Shown: piece by piece, positions 23,699 through 32,452 of the stretch
Numbering within the stretch: the first letter of the stretch is position 1
Layout: every line of letters starts with the position of its first letter
Assembly (NCBI RefSeq): GCF_006539125.1
Contig: NZ_BJMK01000021.1
Coordinates: forward strand, 1 to 37,964
Source of the DNA: Gluconobacter sphaericus NBRC 12467
GTDB taxonomy: Bacteria; Pseudomonadota; Alphaproteobacteria; Acetobacterales; Acetobacteraceae
Reading direction: 5' to 3'
Length of the DNA stretch: 37,964 nucleotides
Notes under the pieces: generated by a model
Databases searched by the model: none
What the model was told of the DNA's origin: nothing
What the model saw: only the letters and a program-made list of their open reading frames with translations
Made by a program: the position numbers and the translations under genes

Positions 23699-24991
23699 AT
23701 GGCGTCTCGATCTGAAATTCTGATTGTCGGTGGCGGTGTTGCCGGTCTTTCCCTTGCAACCCGCCTCGGCAAGTCAATGGGAAAACCCGGTAAGGCGCGC
23801 ATTACGCTGATCGACAAGAGCTTTTCCCATGTCTGGAAACCGATGCTGCACTGCTTTGCCTCCGGCACGCTCAGCAACGAAAACGACAAGGTGAACTTCA
23901 TCTCCCAGGCCAGTGGGCACCATTTCGAGTTCTGGCCTGGTGAGGTCGCTTCCATTGATCGCGAAAACCGCGAGGTCGTTCTCAGCCCACTTCTGGAAGC
24001 CGACGGCACCGTCGTTCTGGAAAGCCGGCGCATGAAATACGACACGATCGTCATCGCGATTGGCAGTACCGCCAATGATTTCGGCACGCCCGGCGTCAAG
24101 GAACACTGCATGTCCATCGACAATCTCGTCGATGCCAATGCGTTCAACGAAAAATTCCGGATGGAGCTGCTCCGCGCCTTCGCCAACAATTCCGAACTGG
24201 ACATAGCGATTGTTGGCGGCGGAGCCACCGGTGTCCAGCTCGCCGCGGAGCTTCACAAAGCACTGGAAATCGTAGGACCGTACAACCTGCATGCTTTCGG
24301 CAAGGCTCCCCCCAAACTGCATGTCACGCTGCTGCAGTCCGGCGAGCGTATCTTGCCCGCTTTTCCGGAATCCGTCTCAGCTGCGGCACAGCAGGAACTC
24401 GAACATATCGGCGTGACCGTCCGCACCAATGCGCGTGTCGCGGCAGCTGATGAGCATGGTTTCACGCTGAAAGACGGGTCCTATGTTCCTGCAAAACTCC
24501 GTGTCTGGGCGGCGGGCGTCCGTGCCCCTGAGGTCACGACTGCCTATGGTGGGCTGACGCTCAACAGGACCGGCCAGATCCTCGTCAATCCGAACCTGTC
24601 CTCCATTGATGACGAACGGATTTTCGCCCTGGGAGACTGCTCCTTCATTCAGAACGATCCTCTACCCGCCACGGCGCAGGTCGCCCGCCAGCAAGCCCGG
24701 CATCTCGCGCACTATCTGCCCGCCTGGATCGAACGTGGCCAGAAGGTTCCCGGCTGTATTTTCCACAACAAAGGCGCGATCGTAGCTCTGGGAAAATATA
24801 ATGGCTGGGCGGCGCTTCCGGGTGGCACCGTGTGGGGAGGCGGTATTTCGCATGGCTTCTGGGCGCGGATGGCGCATCTGATGCTGTATCGCCAGCACCA
24901 GATCGAGCTGTTCGGGTATTACCGGGGGCTGATGTCCTTTTACTCCGACTGGGTCGAGACCTTTGTCCGGCCTTCCGTACGCCTGGACTGA
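23699..24991 (+). CDS. ndh: Type II NADH dehydrogenase (NDH-2)
   Basis: This 430-residue single-subunit flavoenzyme passes electrons from NADH to ubiquinone at the inner face of the membrane without pumping protons. That fits the fast, loosely coupled respiration of acetic acid bacteria. Two Rossmann folds are clear: the FAD site ILIVGGGVAGLSLATRLG at the start and the NADH site IAIVGGGATGVQLAAELHKA in the middle. RIFALGDCSFIQ closes the FAD site. The C-terminal ending MLYRQHQIELFGYYRGL resembles the amphipathic membrane-binding part of NDH-2. GGAGG lies about 11 bases before the ATG. It shares a bidirectional terminator with the TonB receptor. Confidence 0.93.
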   Translation: MASRSEILIVGGGVAGLSLATRLGKSMGKPGKARITLIDKSFSHVWKPMLHCFASGTLSNENDKVNFISQASGHHFEFWPGEVASIDRENREVVLSPLLEADGTVVLESRRMKYDTIVIAIGSTANDFGTPGVKEHCMSIDNLVDANAFNEKFRMELLRAFANNSELDIAIVGGGATGVQLAAELHKALEIVGPYNLHAFGKAPPKLHVTLLQSGERILPAFPESVSAAAQQELEHIGVTVRTNARVAAADEHGFTLKDGSYVPAKLRVWAAGVRAPEVTTAYGGLTLNRTGQILVNPNLSSIDDERIFALGDCSFIQNDPLPATAQVARQQARHLAHYLPAWIERGQKVPGCIFHNKGAIVALGKYNGWAALPGGTVWGGGISHGFWARMAHLMLYRQHQIELFGYYRGLMSFYSDWVETFVRPSVRLD

Positions 24992-25028
24992 GCATCATCC
25001 GTACCTGAGGACCCCGCCTGACAGCAAA

Positions 25029-25060
25029 AAAAAGCCCGCGGCCCAAGCCACGGGCTTTTT
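25029..25060. terminator. Bidirectional rho-independent terminator
   Basis: AAAAAGCCCGCGG and CCACGGGCTTTTT form a 13-base stem with one mismatch around a 6-base loop, with A runs on one side and T runs on the other. It lies between the converging ndh and TonB receptor genes and can serve both. Confidence 0.9.
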
Positions 25061-25063
25061 GTC

Positions 25064-27484
25064 CTAGAAGTCTGCTCGCACGCTTCCGAAGAACATGCGC
25101 GGTGCACCGATCTGCATGGACTGATCCGTTAGCGCGCCCGAGGCGATATCCGCCGGATTACCGTTCTGACCCATCGTGGAAATATAACGCTTGTTCGTCA
25201 GATTGGAGCCGTTGAACGCGACCGTCAGGTTTTTGATGGCGCCCAGATAGCGATTGTACTTCTTCATGTTTCCGAAACTGTACTGCACACCCACATTCGT
25301 CAGCCAGTAGCCAGGTGCCTTGACGTCACCCGTGTAGCTGTAATTGCGCGTGCCCGTGTAGCTACCATCGGCATAGGCCGTCATGCCGCGCCATTCGTAT
25401 GACACGCGCCCTTTGTACATGAAGCGCGGATAATTCACGACCTGCTGACCCTTCGTCGCGTAGACCGTGGCACCGCTGACAAGGTTCTGATCATAAACAC
25501 CGTGGTTGTAGCTGACGGAGTTGGTCAGTGCGAAACCACGGAACGGCGTCAGCGTCAGGCCCGCATCCACGCCATTCATCGTCACCCCGCCCACGTTCGA
25601 AACGGCCGAGATCGGATTAACGACCGGCCCTTCCGTGATCTGCTGAAGACGGTTGTTGTAGTTCGTTCGATACGCATAAACTGTCGCGGCAACCACCTTG
25701 CCTGTGTAGCGATAGCCGATCGCATAGGTCCATGCCGTCTCAGGACGAATTGTGGATTTCGTATCGTCATAAGCGGCCTGCGACACTGCAAAAGGTGAGG
25801 TCGAGAGTTTGTAGCCGGATTCAGCATAAGTCCGGGCGTTTTCCGAAATATCGAAATACAGCTCGTGGTCCTTCAGGAAATGCCAGTCCGCGCTGATATG
25901 CGGCAGAAACGGCTTGGCGACCGTCAACCCCACGCCGCTCGCGATCGCGGAACCCGCGCCGTAATAATTCTGGTTCAGATAACCGTCACCGACGCGCGTC
26001 GTGCTCAGCAGGGACTTGAAGCCGAAATGCAGGGCCAGGTTCGGCAGCACGTTATAGGTGTCCTGCACGAAGGCCGTGAATGTGTTGGTGTTGTAGTTCT
26101 GGTTAAAGATCTGAGCGAACGGATCGCGCCACTGGGTCAGCGGATCATGCACCCTTCCCTGAACCACGCCATTCACCACCGCCGGCTGCGCATAGGCGTT
26201 CATAGGCGACATGTAGCTGTTGTTTTCGTACCAGACGCCCGCACCGATATGATTGCGCGCGATATCGTAATGCAGTGCCGAGACGATGCCGAAACGCCTG
26301 ATTTCCGGCTCCTTCATCAGTTCGCTGACTGGCGATCCCGTGGGCGACGGGAAATAGGGTGTTGCCCAGGATGTCTGGTTGCGTTCGCCATGTCCGTAGG
26401 CAGTGGTATTCCAGGTCAGACGCTCCGTCAGGCGCAGATCGGCCTTGATCCCGCCAAACGTATCGACCGTATTCGTGCTGCCATCATAATAGGCCGCATC
26501 TGCCGGATCATCGAGCGTGCCGACCTTCCCCGGATAGATCCCGTTCGCTGCATTCACGGCTGCAATATAGCCGGAATTTCTGCCGTTCTCGTAGCTAGAC
26601 AAGCCATAGCCCACCCGCTTGATAATCTGTGGAGAGATGTCCGGATAGGTGTTCTGGTGCAAGTCGCTCCAGTCAAAGAATGCCGAAATCGAGCTGTCAT
26701 GGCCGATCGGCTGCACGAGCTTGGCGTTCACCTGCTGCATGAACTGCTCGCCATAGCCCTTCCACATCCCGCTATCGTTGCGCATGTAGGACGTATAGAA
26801 CTTCGTACCACTGGAGTTGAGCTTGCCGCTCTCGAAACGCAGGAACGTGTGATAGGTGCTGTAGCTGCCAAAACCCGCCGCAGCCGTGCCCCCCATTTTG
26901 TCCGACGGCGTCATCGAAACATAGCTCAGCCCGCCGCCCAGATTGTTACTCGCCGCCATGCTCTCCGCACCGGCGGACTGCGATACGTCAATGCGCGCCA
27001 CGTTCTCCGACGAGATCGCCATGATCGGGTTCAGACCGTTATAATTCCGGTACGTCATTTCCCCGAGCGGCATCCCATCAAGCGTCATGCCGATTTCCTG
27101 CTGCTGGAAACCATGCATGAAAATCTGGGAGCTCCAGGTATCGAGACCCTGTGCATCACCAGACTGGAACACGATGCCGGGAAGCTGGGAGATCACCTTC
27201 ATCGGGTTGGTACCGGCCGGTGCTTCTGCCAGCATTTTCTGACTGACAGTCTCGACTGTACCGCGCGGCGGATGACGGGCCATAACTGCCATGCTTTCCG
27301 CACTCTGGCTGATATAAGGCCCAACTTGACGATGCACGCGTGGAGCCGGAGCCGCAGCCCGGGAGGCATGTTTATGCACAACGGCCGGATGACGGGTCGC
27401 GGCCATGAGGGACGAAGGAGAAACGGCAGACAGTATCGTCGTCACCGAAAGAGCGAAGTGCAGAACGCCGGATCGTTTACACAT
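25064..27484 (-). CDS. TonB-dependent outer-membrane receptor
   Basis: This 806-residue outer-membrane transporter takes up a scarce ligand using TonB energy. A signal peptide (residues 1-29, ending near LMAA) is followed by a plug domain (about 75-205), with VSQKMLAEAPAGTNPMKVI, QIFMHGFQQQEIGMTLDGMP and an ASNNLGGGLSY ending. A barrel follows to the C-terminal phenylalanine (FGSVRADF), with NLTNKRYIS in the last strands. AGGTGG stands seven bases before the ATG at 27484. The ligand is unknown. Iron siderophores are common, but no Fur box or transport genes are adjacent, and a sugar or other cofactor is possible. A direct repeat lies upstream at 27533-27552. Confidence 0.92.
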   Translation of the reverse strand: MCKRSGVLHFALSVTTILSAVSPSSLMAATRHPAVVHKHASRAAAPAPRVHRQVGPYISQSAESMAVMARHPPRGTVETVSQKMLAEAPAGTNPMKVISQLPGIVFQSGDAQGLDTWSSQIFMHGFQQQEIGMTLDGMPLGEMTYRNYNGLNPIMAISSENVARIDVSQSAGAESMAASNNLGGGLSYVSMTPSDKMGGTAAAGFGSYSTYHTFLRFESGKLNSSGTKFYTSYMRNDSGMWKGYGEQFMQQVNAKLVQPIGHDSSISAFFDWSDLHQNTYPDISPQIIKRVGYGLSSYENGRNSGYIAAVNAANGIYPGKVGTLDDPADAAYYDGSTNTVDTFGGIKADLRLTERLTWNTTAYGHGERNQTSWATPYFPSPTGSPVSELMKEPEIRRFGIVSALHYDIARNHIGAGVWYENNSYMSPMNAYAQPAVVNGVVQGRVHDPLTQWRDPFAQIFNQNYNTNTFTAFVQDTYNVLPNLALHFGFKSLLSTTRVGDGYLNQNYYGAGSAIASGVGLTVAKPFLPHISADWHFLKDHELYFDISENARTYAESGYKLSTSPFAVSQAAYDDTKSTIRPETAWTYAIGYRYTGKVVAATVYAYRTNYNNRLQQITEGPVVNPISAVSNVGGVTMNGVDAGLTLTPFRGFALTNSVSYNHGVYDQNLVSGATVYATKGQQVVNYPRFMYKGRVSYEWRGMTAYADGSYTGTRNYSYTGDVKAPGYWLTNVGVQYSFGNMKKYNRYLGAIKNLTVAFNGSNLTNKRYISTMGQNGNPADIASGALTDQSMQIGAPRMFFGSVRADF

Positions 27485-27532
27485 AGACAGTCCACCTGAG
27501 CAGGTCAGCAGGGATAATGCGGAAACGGATTT

Positions 27533-27552
27533 GAATCAGTATTAAGAATCAG
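27533..27552. repeat. Direct repeat upstream of the TonB receptor
   Basis: GAATCAG occurs at 27533-27539 and 27546-27552, with a period of 13 bases, about 50-70 bases upstream of the receptor start. It may be a regulatory site, but the repeat is short. Confidence 0.3.
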
Positions 27553-27638
27553 AAGCGGATCGTTCCGGGAAAATACTGAATCCGATCCCGGAAGCAGAAC
27601 GATATGCGCTGCACAACCGGGCGGCAAGCGTTCTGAAT

Positions 27639-27666
27639 AAAGTCAGCCTTCAGGCAGGCTGACTTT
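27639..27666 (-). terminator. Hairpin terminator of the metallopeptidase gene
   Basis: AAAGTCAGCCT and AGGCTGACTTT pair perfectly over 11 bases around a 6-base loop. On the minus strand a TTTATT tract follows. The peptidase stop codon (27650-27652) is inside the structure. Confidence 0.75.
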
Positions 27667-28726
27667 TACGAATCAGACGGTGAATAAAGGCAAGCTTGTG
27701 CATGATCCCGGCAGTCAGTACGAACGGATAGAAATCCGCCAGCCCCATGGAACGATTCATACTGTTCACCGCATAGGTCAGCGGCAGCCAGGCCTGCATG
27801 ATCTCCTCGAAGGACGCTTGCGTGTACGGGTCACCCAGCGTTCGAACCGGGGAATGGCCGATCCCGGCCACCCGCGGATTCACACTCACGCCGAACGCAC
27901 AGGCCGTCTCCAGCGTGGAGACGATGTGCAGGTAGTGCGCCCAGGTCTCGGCAAAGTCCTCCCAGGGGTGGGAGGTGGCGTAGACGCTGACATGACTGTC
28001 CTGCCAGTCAGGGAGAGCAGGACTGTCGTAATAGACCCGAAGCGCCTTCTGGTAATCTGCTCGGTCGTCGCCGAACACGGCGCGGCACTCGTCCAGCCGC
28101 CCGGCGTCACGCACCAGAACATTCCAGTAGTAATGGCCGATCTCGTGCCGGAAATGCCCCAGAAGTGTGCGGTAATATTCCCCCATCTCGACACGCATCC
28201 GCTCACGGGACGCATCATCAGCTTCACGTATGGCGATGGTGATGACGCCACTGGCATGTCCGGTCATAACGGAGGATGACCCGTCCGGCGCATCGTCGAG
28301 GAAATCGAACACCAATCCGTTTTCCGGGTCCTCACGCCGATCCTTCAGCGGCAGCTTCAGCCGCAACAGCGTGTAGAAGAGGCGATGTTTGGCGACCTCG
28401 ATCTTCCGCCAGCGCTCAAGATTTCCAGGAATATCGAGATTCGGGATCGTCCGGTTGAACCGGCAGGCCAGACAGAACGGCCTCCCCCCTGTCGCATCCG
28501 GCGTCGTCAGCCAGTTGCAGACGTCATCGTCATGATTGGCACAGTACAAGACCCGTTCGTGTTTCACCGAGGGCTCTAGCGGATGCCACAGCCGGTCCCC
28601 GGCCGGGTCCAGCGCCGTCAGCAGCGACTGCTCGGGCAGATATCCGACGGCACGGCGGCAATGCTCGCAGACCGTATTTTCAAAAAAGAGGATCTGACCG
28701 CAGGACTGGCACTCAAAGAGCTTCAT
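27650..28726 (-). CDS. Putative zinc-binding metallopeptidase (zinc-ribbon plus HExxH)
   Basis: This 358-residue protein starts with a zinc ribbon formed by Cys6-x2-Cys9 and Cys20-x2-Cys23, with further Cys pairs at 62/70 and 85/88. The peptidase domain has His194-Glu-x-x-His198 in GHFRHEIGHYYW and the segment HPWEDFAETWAHYLH, whose acidic residue is a likely third metal ligand. It is the family usually annotated as putative zinc-binding peptidase (DUF2248/Peptidase_Mx). Its start overlaps the transglutaminase stop by 14 bases, so the two are coupled. Across genomes this family sits with transglutaminase, ATP-grasp and alpha-E genes, as here, which suggests cleavage of peptides made or tagged by that system. 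The substrate is unknown. Confidence 0.88.
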   Translation of the reverse strand: MKLFECQSCGQILFFENTVCEHCRRAVGYLPEQSLLTALDPAGDRLWHPLEPSVKHERVLYCANHDDDVCNWLTTPDATGGRPFCLACRFNRTIPNLDIPGNLERWRKIEVAKHRLFYTLLRLKLPLKDRREDPENGLVFDFLDDAPDGSSSVMTGHASGVITIAIREADDASRERMRVEMGEYYRTLLGHFRHEIGHYYWNVLVRDAGRLDECRAVFGDDRADYQKALRVYYDSPALPDWQDSHVSVYATSHPWEDFAETWAHYLHIVSTLETACAFGVSVNPRVAGIGHSPVRTLGDPYTQASFEEIMQAWLPLTYAVNSMNRSMGLADFYPFVLTAGIMHKLAFIHRLIRKSQPA

Positions 28727-29591
28727 GAGATCGCATTACACCGGGTTGCCCGATAATGGCCAGCTCCGGGGCCTCGCGCCCGACCAAAAGGGGCTCCGCG
28801 CACATCGTCACATCGAACGTGGCGCGGCAGAGGTCCAGCATTCCGGAAATGGGGGCAGCTTCTTCCGGCCGGCCGACCACCGCCAGCGGAATGTGATGCT
28901 GCGCTACCACCAGTCCCGATGTCGTATCAAAGCCGACCCAGCCGTCTCCGGGAATCCAGGCTTCCGCCCAGGCATGCAAATCGCAGTTCAACCCGTCGCT
29001 GACGTTGGACTGGATCAGATAGCCAGACACGAAACGCGCCGAAAATCCCAGATGCCGCAGGGCTGTTACCAGCAGCCACGCACTATCCCGGCACGATCCG
29101 CTTTGCCGCTGCAGCGTCTCTTCAGGTGTCCAGACTCCCGGCTCAAGCCGGCGTTGATAGGTCAGATGCTCCGCCACGGCACGGTTGAGCTCCGCTACTG
29201 CTTCCAAAGTCTTGTCCACACCCGCCATCTGCCAGGCCTCGACGAAGCGCGACACCCGCGCACCAGCCGCGTCCACATCGCGATAAGCGGTACAGACCGG
29301 CGCCTCCACAAGCCTGGACAGGGTTGGCCGGACGCCCAGATCCACATCCATGCGAACGGAAACATCGAAGCCCGTCACACGCTCGGGAACCCGCACTTCT
29401 GCCAGCCGGTTGCCATAAGCGTCCTGCCGCCAAGTGACGTCCGCATTCTCCGGGGAGACCTCGAGCTCGTAATCGTGGATCGAGGTTCGCACGCGCGGCA
29501 CGGGACACAAACGCACGGTCTGACGTCCCAGGAAGACGGGCCGGTCATACTGATATCGGGTCTGATGGCGCAGTATGACGCGGGAATTCAT
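28713..29591 (-). CDS. Transglutaminase-like cysteine peptidase
   Basis: This 292-residue protein has the N-terminal beta domain seen in bacterial transglutaminase-like proteins (MNSRVILRHQTRYQYDRPV, LCPVPR). The papain-like core carries Cys167 in QSGSCRDSAWLLV, His206 in DLHAWAEAW and Asp222 in GWVGFDTTSG. Such proteins are thought to hydrolyse or form amide bonds, and no signal peptide is seen. The ATG at 29591 is chosen because the family begins there; an in-frame upstream ATG at 29672 adds an unrelated tail. It is coupled to the peptidase gene and divergent from the ATP-grasp gene over about 300 bases, which should hold both promoters. Confidence 0.9.
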   Translation of the reverse strand: MNSRVILRHQTRYQYDRPVFLGRQTVRLCPVPRVRTSIHDYELEVSPENADVTWRQDAYGNRLAEVRVPERVTGFDVSVRMDVDLGVRPTLSRLVEAPVCTAYRDVDAAGARVSRFVEAWQMAGVDKTLEAVAELNRAVAEHLTYQRRLEPGVWTPEETLQRQSGSCRDSAWLLVTALRHLGFSARFVSGYLIQSNVSDGLNCDLHAWAEAWIPGDGWVGFDTTSGLVVAQHHIPLAVVGRPEEAAPISGMLDLCRATFDVTMCAEPLLVGREAPELAIIGQPGVMRSHEAL

Positions 29592-29888
29592 GCTCAGGAG
29601 GCCCTGTGGAAACGGTTTCAGATACTCAGATTCAGACGCGTGATTTTCGGGCCATCCCGTTCCGGCAACCATTGGGTCTGAGAGCAGTCGAAATATTACC
29701 CTATCAGTCTTCCCTGGAACCGCAACAATTTCCGCAGGACTTTTCCCGATCTGCCCAAATGGAAAATTTCACGCTTGGCAAAGCGCTGGAATCTTGCTCC
29801 GTTAATAAAATATCGTAACGAGGCGCCACGGCTGATCGGGTTTCCCATTGGCACAGGGTCGGCGATAAACAGGGGTGTGAGGCAAAGA

Positions 29889-31421
29889 ATGAACAGGCCG
29901 TTTTTGCAGTCTCCCAGTCCCGCTTCTGCCAGTGCTTCTCCAGCTAGTATCGCCCCGGCTTCCAGCGCCTCTGCCAAGAGCGCGGCAGGGATGTTCACTG
30001 CCTATGACACGCCGGATTTCTTCTGCGAACTCATGAACCGGACGGATGCGCTCTCCCCGCCCCTTCAGACCGTTCGTGATCGTCTTGCAGAGCTCGATCT
30101 TGCCGAACTGCGCCACCGCACCAACACGGCGGAAGCACAGCTCTATCGTCTGGGCATTACTTTCACCGTCTATTCCGACCGCGAAGCGATCGACCGCATC
30201 CTGCCTTTCGACATGATCCCGCGTGTCCTTACAGCTGCAGAATGGGATCATATTGACCGTGGCGTGCAGCAGCGAGTCAAGGCACTCAATCTGTTCCTGC
30301 GGGATATCTATCATGAGCGCCATGTCCTGCGGGACGGCATCATCCCTGCCAATCTGGTACTCAACAATCCGAATTACTGCGAAGCCATGGTCGGTGTACG
30401 CATACCTGGCGACGTCTATGTCCATATCAACGGGACCGATCTGATCCGCGACCGCAGCGGGCGTTTCATGGTGCTCGAAGACAATGCCCGCACGCCCTCG
30501 GGTGTGTCTTACGTCATCGAGAACCGGCACATGATGCTGCGGCTAATGCCGGATCTAGCCTCAGGCATGCCACTTCGCTCGGTCGAGGAGTACGGCCTCA
30601 GGCTGCACCAGACGCTGTGCGAGGTCGCCCCCGAGGGCGTGAGCGATCCGCAGGTCGTGCTGTTCTCACCCGGCATCTACAACTCCGCCTACTTCGAACA
30701 TGTTTTCCTAGCGCGCGAGATGGGAGTGCCGCTTGTTGAAGGGCGGGATCTGATCGTTGAAAACCACCGGGTCTATATGCGCACCGTGGCAGGGCTTCGC
30801 CCTGTCCATTCGATCTATCGCCGTCTCAACGACGAATTTCTGGACCCGCTGGCCTTCAACCCCAACAGCATGCTCGGCGTTCCCGGCCTTGTGGAGGCCT
30901 ATCGCCGCGGCAACGTCACGCTGGCCAACGCACTGGGAACGGGGGTGGCGGATGACAAGGCTGTTTATGCCTATATGCCACGTCTTATCCGCTACTATCT
31001 GGGCGAAGATCCCATTCTCGACAGCGTGCAGACGAATATCTGCGCCGAAGAGGAAGGTTTGGCTTACACACTGGCCAATATGGACAAGCTGGTCATCAAG
31101 CCGGTGGGTGAGTCCGGCGGCTATGGTCTGCTGATCGGCTCGCAGGCTACGCAAACGGAGCTGGACGAGTTCCGCACCAAACTACTTGAGGACCCGTCCA
31201 ACTATATCAGCCAGCCTGTCATCGATCTGTCCGTCTCCCCGACACTGTGTCCCAGCGGGGTCGAGGCGCGGCATGTGGATCTGCGGCCATTTGCCCTGAC
31301 CGGACACAATACATGGGTTCTCCCCGGCGGCCTGTCCCGCGTGGCCCTACGCAAAGGGTCACTGGTCGTCAATTCCTCTCAGGGCGGCGGCTCGAAAGAT
31401 ACATGGGTGATGGCGCGATGA
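29889..31421 (+). CDS. Circularly permuted ATP-grasp protein
   Basis: This 510-residue protein belongs to the circularly permuted ATP-grasp family, predicted amide-bond-forming ligases. Family marks are FTVYSDREAIDRILPFDMIP, AEWDHIDRGVQQRVKALN, MVLEDNARTPSGVSYVIENR, YIRPVHSIYRRLNDEF-like GLRPVHSIYRRLNDEFLDP, LVIKPVGESGGYGLLIG (ATP-binding) and the end VVNSSQGGGSKDTWV. The first about 45 residues are a low-complexity Ser/Ala/Pro tail. GAGG six bases before 29889 supports this start; an in-frame ATG at 29775 has none. The stop overlaps the alpha-E start as ATGA. With the alpha-E protein it forms the synthetic arm of this cluster. The product is unknown. Confidence 0.92.
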   Translation: MNRPFLQSPSPASASASPASIAPASSASAKSAAGMFTAYDTPDFFCELMNRTDALSPPLQTVRDRLAELDLAELRHRTNTAEAQLYRLGITFTVYSDREAIDRILPFDMIPRVLTAAEWDHIDRGVQQRVKALNLFLRDIYHERHVLRDGIIPANLVLNNPNYCEAMVGVRIPGDVYVHINGTDLIRDRSGRFMVLEDNARTPSGVSYVIENRHMMLRLMPDLASGMPLRSVEEYGLRLHQTLCEVAPEGVSDPQVVLFSPGIYNSAYFEHVFLAREMGVPLVEGRDLIVENHRVYMRTVAGLRPVHSIYRRLNDEFLDPLAFNPNSMLGVPGLVEAYRRGNVTLANALGTGVADDKAVYAYMPRLIRYYLGEDPILDSVQTNICAEEEGLAYTLANMDKLVIKPVGESGGYGLLIGSQATQTELDEFRTKLLEDPSNYISQPVIDLSVSPTLCPSGVEARHVDLRPFALTGHNTWVLPGGLSRVALRKGSLVVNSSQGGGSKDTWVMAR

Positions 31422-32452
31422 CACAGACAGGCACGCGTTTTCCCGCCATGCTCGCCAATCTAAACATGCTGCTGTCGCGCTATGGCGAGAGCATGATGTG
31501 GCTTGCCCGCTACATGGAGCGGATCGAGAACCTCGCGCGGCTCCTAGAGGTCACGGAAGCGTTTGTCCGTAATCCCGATGGCAGCCCGGGATGGGATTCC
31601 ATTCTCCAGATCAACTCGGACGAGGAGCGCTACGCTGCGATTTATCCCCTTCCCGCAACGGAAGAGAACATCCTCGCCTTCTACATCACCGAAAACGCGA
31701 ACCCTACCTCCATCCGCGCCATGGCGCATATGGTTCGGGAGAATGCACGCTCGGCCCGGCCGCTGATTTCCACCGAGATGTGGATGCAGCTGAATGTCTT
31801 CACCCGGAGCATGATGGAGCTCTCCACCTCCGACATCAGGCGCGACGGGTTGTCCGAGCTGTGCAACCGTCTCAAGCAGGACTGCCAGACGCATTTCGGC
31901 GTTACGGAAGGCACATTGTACCGCGATCAGGCGTGGTTGTTCTATCTGCTGGGCAAATATCTTGAACGCTCTGATCAGATCACCCGTCTGATCGACATCC
32001 GCTATCATACGCTTCTGCCCGGGGGCGAAACTCCGGGCTCGCAGATTGATATCACGCAGTGGGGGTCTGTCCTGCGCTCCGCAGCGGCGTATCACGCGTT
32101 CCGGCGCCTGCAGCCCGTTACCACGACGCCTGCCAATGTGGTGGGTTTTCTGCTCAAGAACGAGGGTTTTCCACGCTCCCTGATGCTCAATCTGCGACAG
32201 GTGGACAACACGCTCAACGCGCTGTCCACCCATTACAACCTGCGCCATCAGTGCAGTCCGCTTCAGGAACGCATCATCAATCTGCGCGCTACGCTTGAAG
32301 ATCAGACCGCCGAGGACATCATTTCTCGCGGGCTGCATGAATACATGATCTATATCCAGGACCAGCTTGCGGCCTTGCAGGCGGAAGTCTCGGCCACATT
32401 CTGGCCCGCGGCTCCGGTCATGACGCGCGAGGAGACACTCAGCCCGCAGTGA
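31418..32452 (+). CDS. Alpha-E domain protein
   Basis: This 344-residue, largely alpha-helical protein is of the alpha-E family, found next to circularly permuted ATP-grasp proteins and sometimes fused to them. The typical start is visible as LLSRYGESMMWLARYMERIE with NLARLLEVTEAF, followed by LFYLLGKYLERSDQITRLID and HAFRRLQP. The function is not known. It probably assists or completes the ligase. The start at 31418 overlaps the ATP-grasp stop (ATGA), a clear sign of translational coupling. The 3' end overlaps the convergent DeoR gene by 14 bases. Confidence 0.92.
   Translation: MTQTGTRFPAMLANLNMLLSRYGESMMWLARYMERIENLARLLEVTEAFVRNPDGSPGWDSILQINSDEERYAAIYPLPATEENILAFYITENANPTSIRAMAHMVRENARSARPLISTEMWMQLNVFTRSMMELSTSDIRRDGLSELCNRLKQDCQTHFGVTEGTLYRDQAWLFYLLGKYLERSDQITRLIDIRYHTLLPGGETPGSQIDITQWGSVLRSAAAYHAFRRLQPVTTTPANVVGFLLKNEGFPRSLMLNLRQVDNTLNALSTHYNLRHQCSPLQERIINLRATLEDQTAEDIISRGLHEYMIYIQDQLAALQAEVSATFWPAAPVMTREETLSPQ

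Noticed and set aside
25865-27499. 544-codon plus-strand open frame opposite the TonB receptor
   Set aside because: It is antisense to a clear receptor gene, rich in Arg and His from reversed codons, and resembles no protein family.
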